This document shows positions 35,184 to 43,552 of a stretch of 47,239 bases of DNA, piece by piece. The stretch's first letter is position 1. The number at the start of each line of letters is the position of its first letter. The notes below the pieces were generated by a model. That model ran no database searches, was not told where the DNA came from, and saw nothing but the letters and a program-made list of their open reading frames with translations. The stretch lies in the NCBI GenBank assembly GCA_947629985.1, contig CANRFV010000010.1:1-47239 (forward strand), given 5' to 3'. Both the position numbers and the translations under genes were made by a program. The stretch comes from an uncultured Clostridia bacterium. GTDB taxonomy: Bacteria; Bacillota; Clostridia; Christensenellales; CAG-314.

Positions 35184-35366
35184 ATAACCGTGTGCGGCGC
35201 AAGCAAGCCAATATTGCGTCCACCCGCCGCTTTACAGGCACAAAACCGTTCCGGCATTGCGCAAATATCGCTCATTCGGCAACGTTTTGCCTGTAAAAAC
35301 GTTTTTCGGCAATAATAACACGCACAAAAAACAGCGAGAAACAATTTCTCGCTGTTTTTTGCGTCT
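35184..35366. repeat. dispersed intergenic repeat, copy 1
   Basis: This ~183-bp stretch is homologous to 39846-40040. The right ~105 bases are nearly identical between the copies (GCGCAAATATCGCTCATTC, then CAACGTTTTGCCTGTAAAAA, then TTTTTCGGCAATAATAA, then the hairpin). The left part is diverged but alignable (ACCGTGT...GCGGC, ATTGCG...CCGCCG). It ends in a strong 12-bp hairpin. It looks non-coding: open frames on its minus strand are not kept in phase between the copies. The rest of 35117-35503 holds no gene. Confidence 0.8.
35323..35362. terminator. bidirectional terminator hairpin in repeat copy 1
   Basis: AACAGCGAGAAA (35330-35341), loop CAA, TTTCTCGCTGTT (35345-35356), flanked by A on the left and T on the right. 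It ends the zinc-ribbon transcript. Confidence 0.85.
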
Positions 35367-35503
35367 TATTTCGTTCCAAAGCAAACATAGTATTTAATTT
35401 TTCCCACGCCCAACCTTTAGGGCTTTTTTTTGTCGCCGCCGAAAATCGGTTAATTTTTTTGCCGCCGTCGCAAAAAAAACGGCAAAATTATTCCGCAAAA
35501 CGC

Positions 35504-35544
35504 TTGACAGAAATTCTAAATCAAATTATTATTAAAATACGAAA
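35504..35544 (+). promoter_or_regulatory. promoter of the MarR cassette with candidate operator
   Basis: TTGACA (35504-35509) and TATTAT (35527-35532) are 17 bases apart. Just downstream, CGAAA (35540-35544) and TTTCG (35551-35555) form an inverted repeat over the expected transcription start, a likely position for autorepression by the MarR protein. Confidence 0.7.
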
Positions 35545-35566
35545 TCGAATTTTCGAGAGTGTATTT

Positions 35567-35995
35567 ATGAACGAACGCACATTTTTTTACCAACTCGGCA
35601 AACTTGTATATCAAATCGACGGTGTGTACGAAACGTACGGAAAAAACTGCCGTGTAAGTTCTCCCAACCTGTTGTGGATACTGTACGCGCTTAATGACGG
35701 CGAACGCCACAGTCAAAAGCAGATCTGCGACGATTGGGCAATACCGCGCAGCACGGCAAATACAATAATCAAAGATTTGCAAAGCAAGCGTTATATCACG
35801 CTCTCCCAAATAAAGGGTGAGCGGCGCGAGTTGCTTGTATCTTTGACCCCGAGCGGCAAGCAATACGCGGACGGGATTTTGTCCGATCTTTACCGCAGGG
35901 AAAGGGAGATATATTCGCAACTCGATTCTCCCGACGAAATTCTTGCCGTATTGCGGCAATTGGCGGCAAAAATGCAAACGGTTGCGGCAAAGTAA
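35567..35995 (+). CDS. MarR family transcriptional regulator
   Basis: This 142-residue winged-helix regulator has a helical dimerisation N terminus (FFYQLGKLVYQIDGVY), then a winged helix with ICDDWAIPRSTANTIIKDLQSK as recognition region and RYITLSQIKGERRELLVSLTPSGKQYA as the beta wing; a C-terminal helix closes the dimer. Members typically sense phenolic or oxidising compounds and repress adjacent genes. It is the first gene of a rightward set of redox/aromatic-type genes. The ATG at 35567 fits the promoter above; no strong ribosome site is visible (GAGAGTG). Confidence 0.9.
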   Translation: MNERTFFYQLGKLVYQIDGVYETYGKNCRVSSPNLLWILYALNDGERHSQKQICDDWAIPRSTANTIIKDLQSKRYITLSQIKGERRELLVSLTPSGKQYADGILSDLYRREREIYSQLDSPDEILAVLRQLAAKMQTVAAK

Positions 35996-36112
35996 CGCTG
36001 CGCCTGTTTGCGCGCAAGCAAGCGGTGCATTTTGCGCGTCGTTTTGTTTGCGGCAATGGCGGCACGTAACTTATCTGCCGCAAAATATCAACAACAATAC
36101 AAGGAGCAATAT

Positions 36113-36562
36113 ATGAAAAAGATCGCGCAGGACGCAGGCAGAAAGGCGCTGGGCACATTTGCCCCCGACTTTGCTCACTACAACGACGACATACTTTTCG
36201 GCGAAAATTGGAACAATACCGATATCGACCTCAAAACACGGTGTATCATCACGGTGGTAGCGCTTATGTCGTCGGGCATTACGGACAGTTCTCTCAAATA
36301 TCATTTGCAAAACGCTCAACAAGCGGGCGTTACGCAAAAGGAAATCGCCGCAATTATTACGCACGCGGGCTTTTATGTAGGTTGGCCCAAGGCGTGGGCG
36401 GTATTCAACATGGCAAAGGACGTTTGGGCGGGCGAAACCGCGCAAACGGCTATGGAAGCGCACGCCAATCAAATGGTGTTTCCCATCGGCGCGCCCAACA
36501 ACGGTTTCAAGCAGTATTTCAGCGGACAAAGTTACCTTGCGCCGTCTCGCAACAGCAGGTAG
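36113..36562 (+). CDS. carboxymuconolactone decarboxylase-like domain (5' part of a broken CMD-cupin gene)
   Basis: This 149-codon frame encodes a CMD family helical domain (LKTRCIITVVALMSSG, YHLQNAQQAGVTQKEIAAIITHAGFYVGWPKAW). It lacks the AhpD CxxC pair, as is usual for the gamma-CMD-like group. The related full-length proteins I recall continue directly into a cupin. Here the frame runs into a stop at 36560-36562 right after YLAPS, while the cupin continues in the -1 frame from 36544. One lost base near 36544 would explain this. AAGGAG lies before the ATG at 36113. The domain might still fold alone. Confidence 0.8.
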   Translation: MKKIAQDAGRKALGTFAPDFAHYNDDILFGENWNNTDIDLKTRCIITVVALMSSGITDSSLKYHLQNAQQAGVTQKEIAAIITHAGFYVGWPKAWAVFNMAKDVWAGETAQTAMEAHANQMVFPIGAPNNGFKQYFSGQSYLAPSRNSR

Positions 36563-36864
36563 GCATTTTCAACGTAACGTTCGAGCCGGGTTGCCGCAAT
36601 AATTGGCACATTCATCACGCCGACAAGGGCGGCGGACAGATACTGATAGCGCTTGCAGGCCGCGGTTATTATCGGCAATGGGGCAAGCCTGCCGTCGAAA
36701 TGCGTCCCGGCGACGTTGTAAACATTCCCGCCGGCGTAAAGCATTGGCACGGCGCGGCAAAAGACAGTTGGTTTTCGCACCTTGCGGTAGAAGTGCCCGG
36801 CGACAACAGTTCCAACGAGTGGTTGGAACCCGTTTCGGACGAAGAATACAACAAACTTTCGTAA
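36544..36864 (+). pseudogene. cupin domain (3' part of the broken CMD-cupin gene)
   Basis: In the -1 frame relative to the CMD part, ~106 codons encode a complete cupin: VGIFNVTFEPGCRNNW, metal ligands His-x-His in [19 protein letters not shown], then [20 protein letters not shown] with the third His, and SFSHLAVEV-like strand. No good start codon or ribosome site lies near, so it is not an independent gene. Rejoining the frames gives APVSQQQVGIF across the junction and a protein of ~250 residues, the normal size of CMD-cupin fusions. Confidence 0.75.
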
Positions 36865-36876
36865 GCGAGGCGCAAT

Positions 36877-37170
36877 ATGGCATTGACGATCAACATTTAT
36901 TATACGGGCACAAACGGCAGCGCGCGCAAATTTGCGCAAGAAATGCAATCGAGCGGACTTGTGGACAAAATTCGCTCCGAAAAGGGCAATTTGCGCTACG
37001 AATACTTTTTGCCGACGGACGACCCCGAAACGGTACTGCTTATCGACGTTTGGCAAGACGAACAAGCGCTTGATTTCCACCACAAAAGCCCGATGATGAA
37101 AGAGATTGCCGCACTCCGCGACAAATATCATCTAAAAATGAAAGTGTACAAATACAGCCAACTAAACTGA
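36877..37170 (+). CDS. antibiotic biosynthesis monooxygenase (ABM) domain protein
   Basis: This 97-residue protein has the ferredoxin-like dimeric alpha-beta fold of the ABM family (YgiN/HmoB-like). Seen: a first strand LTINIYYTG, helix [42 protein letters not shown], and the family motif [12 protein letters not shown] with the usual helix-3 His. Such enzymes oxidise quinols or aromatics without added cofactor, or bind haem. It lies 12 bases after the cupin, with GCGAGG upstream of the ATG. Confidence 0.88.
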   Translation: MALTINIYYTGTNGSARKFAQEMQSSGLVDKIRSEKGNLRYEYFLPTDDPETVLLIDVWQDEQALDFHHKSPMMKEIAALRDKYHLKMKVYKYSQLN

Positions 37171-37308
37171 CGTAAGCAAGCGGCAAAAAGGTGCAAACGC
37201 AACGGCGTAGATTGCCAACTTCAACTTGGCATTGTCGTGCGATTGCGCTTTGCAAGCGGAGCACCGCCAAGCCGCCGTTACGTCTTGGCAAACGCCGAAA
37301 GGTTATAT

Positions 37309-38250
37309 ATGACAATAGATTTTCATTCGCACGTAATTACTTCTCAATACAAGTGCGGGCTTGTATCTGCGGCGATCGACCCCCTTGTCGCCGACGGATT
37401 TGCCTTGCCCGATTGGAGCGCGCAAGCGCATATTGAATTTATGCTGCAAGCGGGTATAGATCACAGCATTTTGTCCACGCCCACGCCGCACATTTGGTGC
37501 AACGATCCGCCGCTTACGGCGCAAATTCACCGACAGGTCAACTTGTCCGTTGCGGACGTTTGCGCACAATATCCCGACAAATTTTCTTTTGTCGCGTCCG
37601 TGCCGTTGCCGTATACGGATGCCGCTATCGACGAATACCGTTACGCCACGCAACAACTCGGCGCGGCAGGCGTCAAACTTACCACGAATGTCGGCGGAAT
37701 ATATTTGGGCGACCCGTCGTTGGACGATTTTATGGCGGAACTTGACAAAGACAGCGCTCTTGTTATCATTCATCCGCAAAGAGCGCCGCAGTACCCCGAT
37801 ACGCCTGTTACGGGCACGGTTGCCGCCATCTTCGAGTATCCCGCCGATACAACGCGGGCGGTTCTCAATATGATCGCTCACAAAATTATGACGAGATTTC
37901 CCCACATTCGGTTTGTCGTTCCGCACACGGGCTCGTTTTTGCCTTATATGTTGCAAAGGTTTATTGGCGTTTCGGGCATTCTCGCCTCAATGGGCATGAT
38001 GGAGCAGGTGGACGTACAAAAAGAGTTCCAAAACCTGTATTTCGACATCGCGGGCGACCCCGAACCCGTCGCGCTCGATATGTTGCTAATGGTGGCAAGT
38101 ACGGACAAAATAGTGTACGGAAGCGATTTTCCCCACTCTCCCGCAAAAGTTATTCTCTCCAAGAAAAAACACTTGGACGACAACGTAAAATACGCCCGAC
38201 TTCTCGGCAAAATTTACGGAACAAACGCAACAAACTGTATCGGAAAATAA
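37309..38250 (+). CDS. amidohydrolase family protein (ACMSD-like)
   Basis: This 313-residue metal-dependent hydrolase or decarboxylase belongs to the amidohydrolase_2 group (ACMSD, gamma-resorcylate decarboxylase). Expected ligands are visible: the N-terminal HxH pair in IDFHSHVI, the barrel-strand His in LVIIHPQR (~150), FVVPHTG (~208), and the Asp in IVYGSDFPHSP (~280). Members decarboxylate or hydrolyse aromatic acids. The ATG at 37309 follows GAAAGG. In 37171-37308 there is only a short TGCCAA/TTGGCA hairpin. Confidence 0.9.
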   Translation: MTIDFHSHVITSQYKCGLVSAAIDPLVADGFALPDWSAQAHIEFMLQAGIDHSILSTPTPHIWCNDPPLTAQIHRQVNLSVADVCAQYPDKFSFVASVPLPYTDAAIDEYRYATQQLGAAGVKLTTNVGGIYLGDPSLDDFMAELDKDSALVIIHPQRAPQYPDTPVTGTVAAIFEYPADTTRAVLNMIAHKIMTRFPHIRFVVPHTGSFLPYMLQRFIGVSGILASMGMMEQVDVQKEFQNLYFDIAGDPEPVALDMLLMVASTDKIVYGSDFPHSPAKVILSKKKHLDDNVKYARLLGKIYGTNATNCIGK

Positions 38251-38276
38251 ATGTAAAATCGTAAAGGAGCAAATAA

Positions 38277-39848
38277 ATGAATAAAAAGTTTTCTATTATT
38301 TTAACGGCTATCATGCTGTGCGTATGTTTTGCTCTTGCCGCTTGCACCAAACCTAACGGCACCCAACAGGGCGGTAGCGACGTTAACGACGAGCAAAATG
38401 ACGATATATATTTTACCGTAACTTTCGACAGCCGCGGCGGAAGCGCTGTCGGCAGTCAGCAAGTGCTTGCGGGCAATCCCGTCGCCGCACCCGATTCGCC
38501 TACGCAAAACGGATTTGACTTTGTCGGTTGGTTCCGTTCGGACAGTCAAGACGCCGCTTTGTGGAACTTCCAAACCGACCGCGTAAACCAAGATATCACG
38601 CTATACGCGCATTGGACGGAGCAACAACGGCGGCCTACACCGACCGACACGCTTACGTACCGACTTAACTCGGCTCAAACAGGTTACATCGTTACGGGCG
38701 ACAGCGGACAATCCGCAGTGATAGTAATTCCCGCAACGCACGAAGAACTGCCCGTAGTCGCAATTGCGGACAGTGCGTTTGCCCACTCCAAACACTCGGA
38801 TATTATTTCCGTTATCATTCCCGACAGCGTAACGTCTATCGGCAAAAACGCTTTTTACAATCAGGACGCGCTCGAATCGGTTAATATCGGAGCAGACAGC
38901 GCTCTCGAAAGTATAGACAACAACGCCTTTTTGGGCGATGGTGCGCTCCGATCCGTCTATTTGCCCGCGGGACTTACTTCTCTCGGCAGCGACGTATTCA
39001 AGAACTGCTCCGGACTCGATACCATCACGGTCGCCGACGGCAACGCGCGCTATTCGGGCGACGGCAACAATCTTATCGAAATTGCCACACGCACGCTTAT
39101 TCGCGGCAGTAATAACAGCGTAATCCCCCAAACGGTACGCAAAATCGGCGAGGCGGCGTTCAGCAGAGCGCAACTTACCACGTTGACCATTCCGTCATCG
39201 GTAGTTACTATCGAAAAATTGGCTTTTTACGACAGTGCGATAACCACCATAATTTACGGCGGCACTACCGAAGATTGGAACAACGCCGTGTTGGGCGACA
39301 ACGGCAAAGAAGTGCATTGGAAGTCGAGTGCGCAGCAAATTACCGTAAAATGTTCGGATACTGCCGAAACCAAGCGTATTATAGTAGTGTATTTCTCCGC
39401 CACAGGCAACACCGAAAAAGTGGCAGAATTTATATCCGACTGCGTAGACGGAACGCTTTACGAAATTCAACCGCAAGTACCGTATACCGCCGCGGATCTC
39501 GATTACAACAACAATAATTCCCGCGCAACTACGGAACAGCGCAATCCCGACGCTCGCCCAGTAATCGGCGGCGACAAGGTCAATTTGGAAAATTACGACG
39601 TCGTGTTTATCGGCTACCCCATTTGGTGGGGCAAAGCGCCCAAGATTATTTACACATTTCTCGAAAGTTACGATTTTTCGGGCAAAACGGTAATTCCTTT
39701 CTGCACGTCGGCAAGCAGTCCTTTGGGTACAAGCGCGTCGGAGTTACACGTTTTGGCAAGCGGTGCAACTTGGCTTGACGGCAAGCGCTTTGCAAGTAAC
39801 GCAACACAAAACGACGTTACGTCTTGGCTAAACGGCTTGACGTACTAA
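38277..39848 (+). CDS. surface lipoprotein: InlB-like repeat, LRR_5 and flavodoxin domains
   Basis: This 523-residue lipoprotein has its lipobox at LAAC (Cys23). Residues ~46-112 are an InlB/Listeria-Bacteroides repeat (FTVTFDSRGGSAVGSQ, DFVGWF, LYAHW). Residues ~125-345 are BspA-type leucine-rich repeats (VIIPDSVTSIGKNAFYNQ, VYLPAGLTSLGSDVFKN, LTIPSSVVTIEKLAFYDS). Residues ~362-520 form a flavodoxin: the FMN phosphate loop FSATGNTEKVA, then YDVVFIGYPIWWGKAPKII and TVIPFCTSAS. A flavin protein anchored outside the membrane is unusual. AAAGGAG precedes the ATG; it ends the MarR-led cassette. Confidence 0.92.
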   Translation: MNKKFSIILTAIMLCVCFALAACTKPNGTQQGGSDVNDEQNDDIYFTVTFDSRGGSAVGSQQVLAGNPVAAPDSPTQNGFDFVGWFRSDSQDAALWNFQTDRVNQDITLYAHWTEQQRRPTPTDTLTYRLNSAQTGYIVTGDSGQSAVIVIPATHEELPVVAIADSAFAHSKHSDIISVIIPDSVTSIGKNAFYNQDALESVNIGADSALESIDNNAFLGDGALRSVYLPAGLTSLGSDVFKNCSGLDTITVADGNARYSGDGNNLIEIATRTLIRGSNNSVIPQTVRKIGEAAFSRAQLTTLTIPSSVVTIEKLAFYDSAITTIIYGGTTEDWNNAVLGDNGKEVHWKSSAQQITVKCSDTAETKRIIVVYFSATGNTEKVAEFISDCVDGTLYEIQPQVPYTAADLDYNNNNSRATTEQRNPDARPVIGGDKVNLENYDVVFIGYPIWWGKAPKIIYTFLESYDFSGKTVIPFCTSASSPLGTSASELHVLASGATWLDGKRFASNATQNDVTSWLNGLTY

Positions 39849-40040
39849 CCGTGTTTTGCGGCACAAACCGGCAAGTTATTGCGCCCGCCGCCGAGTTACG
39901 GGTCCAAACGTAACAAAAATTTTCGGCAAAGCGCAAATATCGCTCATTCCACAACGTTTTGCCTGTAAAAAACGTTTTTCGGCAATAATAATACGTGCAA
40001 AAAAAAACAGCGAGAAACAATTTCTCGCTGTTTTGTCTTG
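39846..40040. repeat. dispersed intergenic repeat, copy 2
   Basis: This is the second copy of the element at 35184-35366, in the same orientation. It shares the ~105-bp right part almost exactly, including the terminator hairpin, with one extra A in the AAAAAACG run. The left part is more diverged. The gap 39849-40118 contains this element and otherwise no gene. Confidence 0.8.
39997..40035. terminator. bidirectional terminator hairpin in repeat copy 2
   Basis: AACAGCGAGAAA (40006-40017), loop CAA, TTTCTCGCTGTT (40021-40032). Nine A on the left give the minus-strand T run that would end the aldolase transcript; the plus-strand T run is shorter. Confidence 0.85.
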
Positions 40041-40118
40041 TAAAATATAACATTTCAACGCCTATCGCGCGTAACAATCTTGCTTTCGCCGTTTGCACGG
40101 CTTTACAGAATATGCGTT

Positions 40119-41054
40119 TTACGCCTTGTTTGCGCTGCCGAGTACGTTTACTATTTTGTGTTTTACCATTTCCTTCATCATCGTACGGGCGTCGCCCAGG
40201 TATTGTCTGGGGTCGAAGTGCGACGGAAATTCCGCAAAGTGGCGGCGTATTGCCGCGGTAAACGCCACGCGCAGGTCGCTGTCGATATTTATTTTGCACA
40301 CAGCCATTTTGGCGGCTTTTTGCAGTTCGCTTTCGGGTATGCCTATTGCGTTGGGCATATCTCCGCCGTATTGGTTTACAATGGCAACCTTGTCTTGCGG
40401 CACGCTGCTTGCCCCGTGCAAAACGATCGGAAAACCGGGCAAACGTTTGCCTATTTCTTCAAGAATGTCCAAGCGCAATTTGGGGTCTTGTCCCGGTTTG
40501 AATTTGTACGCGCCGTGGCTTGTGCCTATTGCAATGGCAAGGCTGTCTATTCCCGTGCGGGACGTAAATTCTTCCACTTCGTCGGGGCTGGTAAACAGCG
40601 CGTCCTTGGCGTCTACTTTAACGTCGTCCTCTACGCCTGCAAGTTTGCCGAGTTCGGCTTCCACAACAACGCCGCGACTATGCGCGTATTCCACAACTTG
40701 GCGGGTAAGCGCAATGTTTTCTTCCCAAGGTTTGGACGACGCGTCTATCATAACCGACGTAAAACCGCCGTCTATCGACGCTTTGCAGATTTCGAAATCC
40801 GCACCGTGGTCCAAATGCAGCGCAATGGGGATATCGGTCGTTTCCACGGCGGCTTGCACAAGATGTTTAAGGTATACGGGGTTGGCGTATTTTCTTGCGC
40901 CTGCGGAAACTTGCAGAATAACGGGCGAGCGGCACTCGTTTGCGGCTTCTACAATGGCTTGTACCATTTCCATATCATTTACGTTAAACGCCCCTATGGC
41001 GTATTTGCCCGAATAGGCTTTTGCAAACATTTCTTTGGTTGTTACAAGTGGCAT
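40119..41054 (-). CDS. fba: class II fructose-bisphosphate aldolase
   Basis: This 311-residue zinc-dependent aldolase splits fructose 1,6-bisphosphate in glycolysis. Seen: catalytic Asp and zinc His in IALHLDHGAD (Asp82, His83), the second His in IGTSHGAYKF (~176), the third in VLHGASSVP (~206), and the NIDSDLR phosphate-binding motif. The length is standard. The ATG at 41054 is chosen because GGAGGAATTT lies directly before it and the enzyme family begins with a short N terminus (MPLVTTKEMF); a longer frame to 41093 lacks a site. It is divergent from GAPDH and ends at the repeat-borne terminator. Confidence 0.95.
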   Translation of the reverse strand: MPLVTTKEMFAKAYSGKYAIGAFNVNDMEMVQAIVEAANECRSPVILQVSAGARKYANPVYLKHLVQAAVETTDIPIALHLDHGADFEICKASIDGGFTSVMIDASSKPWEENIALTRQVVEYAHSRGVVVEAELGKLAGVEDDVKVDAKDALFTSPDEVEEFTSRTGIDSLAIAIGTSHGAYKFKPGQDPKLRLDILEEIGKRLPGFPIVLHGASSVPQDKVAIVNQYGGDMPNAIGIPESELQKAAKMAVCKINIDSDLRVAFTAAIRRHFAEFPSHFDPRQYLGDARTMMKEMVKHKIVNVLGSANKA

Positions 41055-41128
41055 AAATTCCTCCGATTTATAGATAGATTTTATACATGGCAAAACGGAA
41101 TTTTATAAGCAAATTTTATTGCTTTTTG

Positions 41129-41157
41129 TTGTCAAACCTGTTGCCTTATGCTATAAT
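41129..41157 (+). promoter_or_regulatory. promoter of GAPDH
   Basis: TTGTCA (41129-41134) and TATAAT (41152-41157) are 17 bases apart. The leader of ~80 bases up to the ATG at 41243 is AT-rich and ends in GGAGG. Confidence 0.8.
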
Positions 41158-41242
41158 AACAAATGTATTGTATCACAATGCTTGTTTTTAGTAAAGAAGT
41201 ATTTGTTACGCTTAACGAAATTTTTTTGGAGGTAAACTCACA

Positions 41243-42310
41243 ATGGCAAAAAGTAATGTAAAAGTTGCAATTAACGGATTCGGACGTATCGGTCGTCTTG
41301 CTTTCAGACAGATGTTCGGCGCGGAAGGCTACGAGATCGTTGCAATAAACGACCTTACCAGCCCCAAGATGTTGGCACATCTGCTCAAATACGACACCGC
41401 TCAGGGCAATTACGCTGCAATGGGGCACGTAATTACAAGCGAAGAGCCCGTTCTTGCGGAAGACGGCAAAACAGTTGTAACCCCCGGCTCCATTACGGTA
41501 GACGGACAACAAATTACCATCTACGCCGAACCCAAAGCAATCAACCTGCCCTGGAAACAACTCGGAGTAGACGTAGTGCTGGAATGCACGGGCTTTTATT
41601 GCTCTAAGGAAAAGAGTCAGGCTCACATCGACGCAGGCGCCAAGAAAGTTATCATTTCCGCACCCGCAGGCAAGGATCTGCCCACCGTTGTATTCGGCGT
41701 AAACGAGCATATTCTCAAACCCACCGATACCATCATTTCCGCGGCAAGTTGCACAACAAACTGCCTTGCTCCCATGGCAAAAGCGCTTAACGATTACGCT
41801 CCCATCAAGAGCGGCATTATGACAACCGTACACGCTTACACGGGCGACCAAATGGTTTTGGACGGACCGCACCGCAAGGGCGATCTGCGCAGAGCGCGCG
41901 CGGCGGCTCAAAACATCGTTCCCAACACGACGGGCGCAGCCAAGGCTATCGGGCTTGTCATTCCCGAATTGGACAAAAAACTCATCGGTTCCGCACAGCG
42001 CGTTCCCACCTGCACGGGCAGCACAACGATTTTGGTTGCGGTTGTCAGCGGTAAGGACATCACTGCGGAAGGCATCAACGCCTATATGAAGAGCGTAGCC
42101 AGCGAAACATACGGCTACAACGAAGATATGATCGTAAGCAGCGACGTTATCGGTATGCGTTACGGCAGTCTGTTCGACGCAACGCAAACGATGGTTGCCA
42201 AGATCGACGACAACACCTATCAAGTACAGGTTGTTGCTTGGTACGACAACGAAAACAGTTACACGACCCAGATGGTTCGCACGATCAAATACTTTGCCGA
42301 ACTTAAATAA
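41243..42310 (+). CDS. gap: glyceraldehyde-3-phosphate dehydrogenase, type I
   Basis: This 355-residue glycolytic dehydrogenase oxidises glyceraldehyde 3-phosphate to 1,3-bisphosphoglycerate. The NAD site is [14 protein letters not shown] at residues 10-23, the catalytic Cys170 sits in [12 protein letters not shown], and the activating His197 in TVHAYTGDQ. The C-terminal motif [10 protein letters not shown] is intact. It is longer than the usual ~335 residues, with small insertions in the first half (for example near residues 60-85). GGAGG lies before the ATG. It is divergently arranged with the aldolase gene and closed by the terminator at 42333-42364. Confidence 0.96.
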   Translation: MAKSNVKVAINGFGRIGRLAFRQMFGAEGYEIVAINDLTSPKMLAHLLKYDTAQGNYAAMGHVITSEEPVLAEDGKTVVTPGSITVDGQQITIYAEPKAINLPWKQLGVDVVLECTGFYCSKEKSQAHIDAGAKKVIISAPAGKDLPTVVFGVNEHILKPTDTIISAASCTTNCLAPMAKALNDYAPIKSGIMTTVHAYTGDQMVLDGPHRKGDLRRARAAAQNIVPNTTGAAKAIGLVIPELDKKLIGSAQRVPTCTGSTTILVAVVSGKDITAEGINAYMKSVASETYGYNEDMIVSSDVIGMRYGSLFDATQTMVAKIDDNTYQVQVVAWYDNENSYTTQMVRTIKYFAELK

Positions 42311-42332
42311 TAGTAAATAACACTGTTTGCAC

Positions 42333-42364
42333 AAGCCGACGCGTCTGCGTCGGCTTTGTTTTTT
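42333..42364 (+). terminator. terminator of GAPDH
   Basis: A perfect 10-bp stem AAGCCGACGC/GCGTCGGCTT with loop GTCT is followed by TGTTTTTT. The ~275 bases from here to the S20 terminator (42365-42639) are AT-rich and show no gene; the only structure seen is GTTATG/CATAAC at about 42498-42520. Confidence 0.93.
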
Positions 42365-42639
42365 GTCGTTGAATTATATTTTCAAGCGCAACACCCGAAA
42401 AAAAGAAGTTCGCAAAATCTGCGGTATATATTTTAGTTGGATATTAAATAACACACAACGTAACTACATAATATCGGCAACTTACCATAGGATAGCGTGT
42501 TATGCGAAAATTTCACATAACGGCAAATCTTTCGTGCAAATCTCCGTTTGTTGGGCGAAAACGTTAGTGCAGTCGGCAGAGAGATCGATATAACAAGTCC
42601 CTTATTAAACGTAACCCGTCATATTCCAATACAATGCAC

Positions 42640-42673
42640 AAAAAAATCCCGCGCCGATAGCGGTGCGGGATTT
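42640..42673 (-). terminator. terminator of the S20 gene
   Basis: On the minus strand an 8-bp stem AATCCCGC/GCGGGATT with an inner CCG/CGG pair runs into a T run of seven bases, 12 bases after the S20 stop codon. Confidence 0.88.
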
Positions 42674-42685
42674 GCAATTGTTAAA

Positions 42686-43258
42686 TTATTTAATTTCGTC
42701 CGTAACTTCTTCGGCAGCGGGTGCTTCGGCAACAGGCGCTTCGGCAGCGGGAGCCTTTTTAACAGTGCGCTTTTGGGGGGCGGGTTTTTCTTCCGAAGCG
42801 GCGGCAGCGGCTTTTGCGGCGGGCTTTTTAGCGGGCGCTTTTTTCGTTGCGGGAGCCTTTGCGGCTTCCTTTGCTTTTTTGGCTTCGTTTCTTTGAGCCT
42901 TTATCGCTTCGGCTTCTTCCGCTTTTTTGGCTGCTGCGGCTTTTTGTTCTGCCTGTTTCAACGTTTTTGCGTCCACTTTAACTACCACAACGCCTCTTTC
43001 AAGTTGCGAAAGGGCTTTTGCGATTTGCGCCTTTTTGCGGTTGGCGGCGTTTTTGTGGATAACGTTTTTAACGGCGGCATTGTCGATTTTGGAACTTGCA
43101 ATCGGCAGCAACGCTTTTGCCGCTTCCACGTCGCCGTTGGATATAGCCGCATTAAATTTTTTAACTGCGGTTTGCATTTGCGAACGCGTCATTTGATTTT
43201 GAAGTCTTTTTGTTGCAGATACTGAAACTCTTTTTTCTGCGGATTTAATATTAGGCAT
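42686..43258 (-). CDS. rpsT: 30S ribosomal protein S20 with a long C-terminal extension
   Basis: Residues 1-88 are a normal S20 (MPNIKSAEKRVSVSATKRLQ at the start, then the three-helix 16S-binding core ending near LSQLERG). Standard S20 ends here. This one continues for ~102 residues: a charged helix (VDAKTLKQAEQKAAAAKKAE), then Ala/Lys/Pro-rich, histone-H1-like repeats (KKAPAKKPAAKAAA) and an acidic end (PAAEEVTDEIK). AAGGAG precedes the ATG. Stop codon and terminator directly follow, so the extension is in the gene, not a fusion by read-through. Confidence 0.95.
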   Translation of the reverse strand: MPNIKSAEKRVSVSATKRLQNQMTRSQMQTAVKKFNAAISNGDVEAAKALLPIASSKIDNAAVKNVIHKNAANRKKAQIAKALSQLERGVVVVKVDAKTLKQAEQKAAAAKKAEEAEAIKAQRNEAKKAKEAAKAPATKKAPAKKPAAKAAAAASEEKPAPQKRTVKKAPAAEAPVAEAPAAEEVTDEIK

Positions 43259-43304
43259 TGATATCTCCTTGTGTCATATTACCACTTATAATTTTTGCCT
43301 ATAT

Positions 43305-43333
43305 ATCTTAGCATACTTTGAGTATTTGCGCAA
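43305..43333 (-). promoter_or_regulatory. promoter of the S20 gene
   Basis: On the minus strand TTGCGC (43328-43333) and TAAGAT (43305-43310) are 17 bases apart, with the ATG about 45 bases further. I found no clear promoter for the divergent racemase-like gene in 43334-43552. Confidence 0.6.
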
Positions 43334-43552
43334 CAGTTTTGCGGTTATTATTGCAAACTTTTCTACACAAAAACATATTATTTGCACATTTTGCAGGGTC
43401 TTTTGCCGTAAAATACTGTGTGCGCAACGCAATCGTGCGCGTACTGCCAATGGGTATGCGTACTCTTTACGCAATTGCGCATACTACCAACAAAACCAAG
43501 CGCGCGCTTTTATGGGCGTAGCGGCATTGTTGCGCGGGAGGACAAATACTCA

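Noticed and set aside
35162-35344. 60-codon minus-strand frame in the intergenic repeat
   Set aside because: The matching frame in the second repeat copy is shifted by one base, so the similarity is at the DNA level and coding is unlikely.
36544-36864. Programmed -1 frameshift in the CMD-cupin gene
   Set aside because: No slippery heptamer and no clear downstream pseudoknot by eye; a simple indel is the better explanation.
40080-41108. 342-codon plus-strand frame opposite the aldolase gene
   Set aside because: Antisense shadow; the minus strand encodes a complete class II aldolase.
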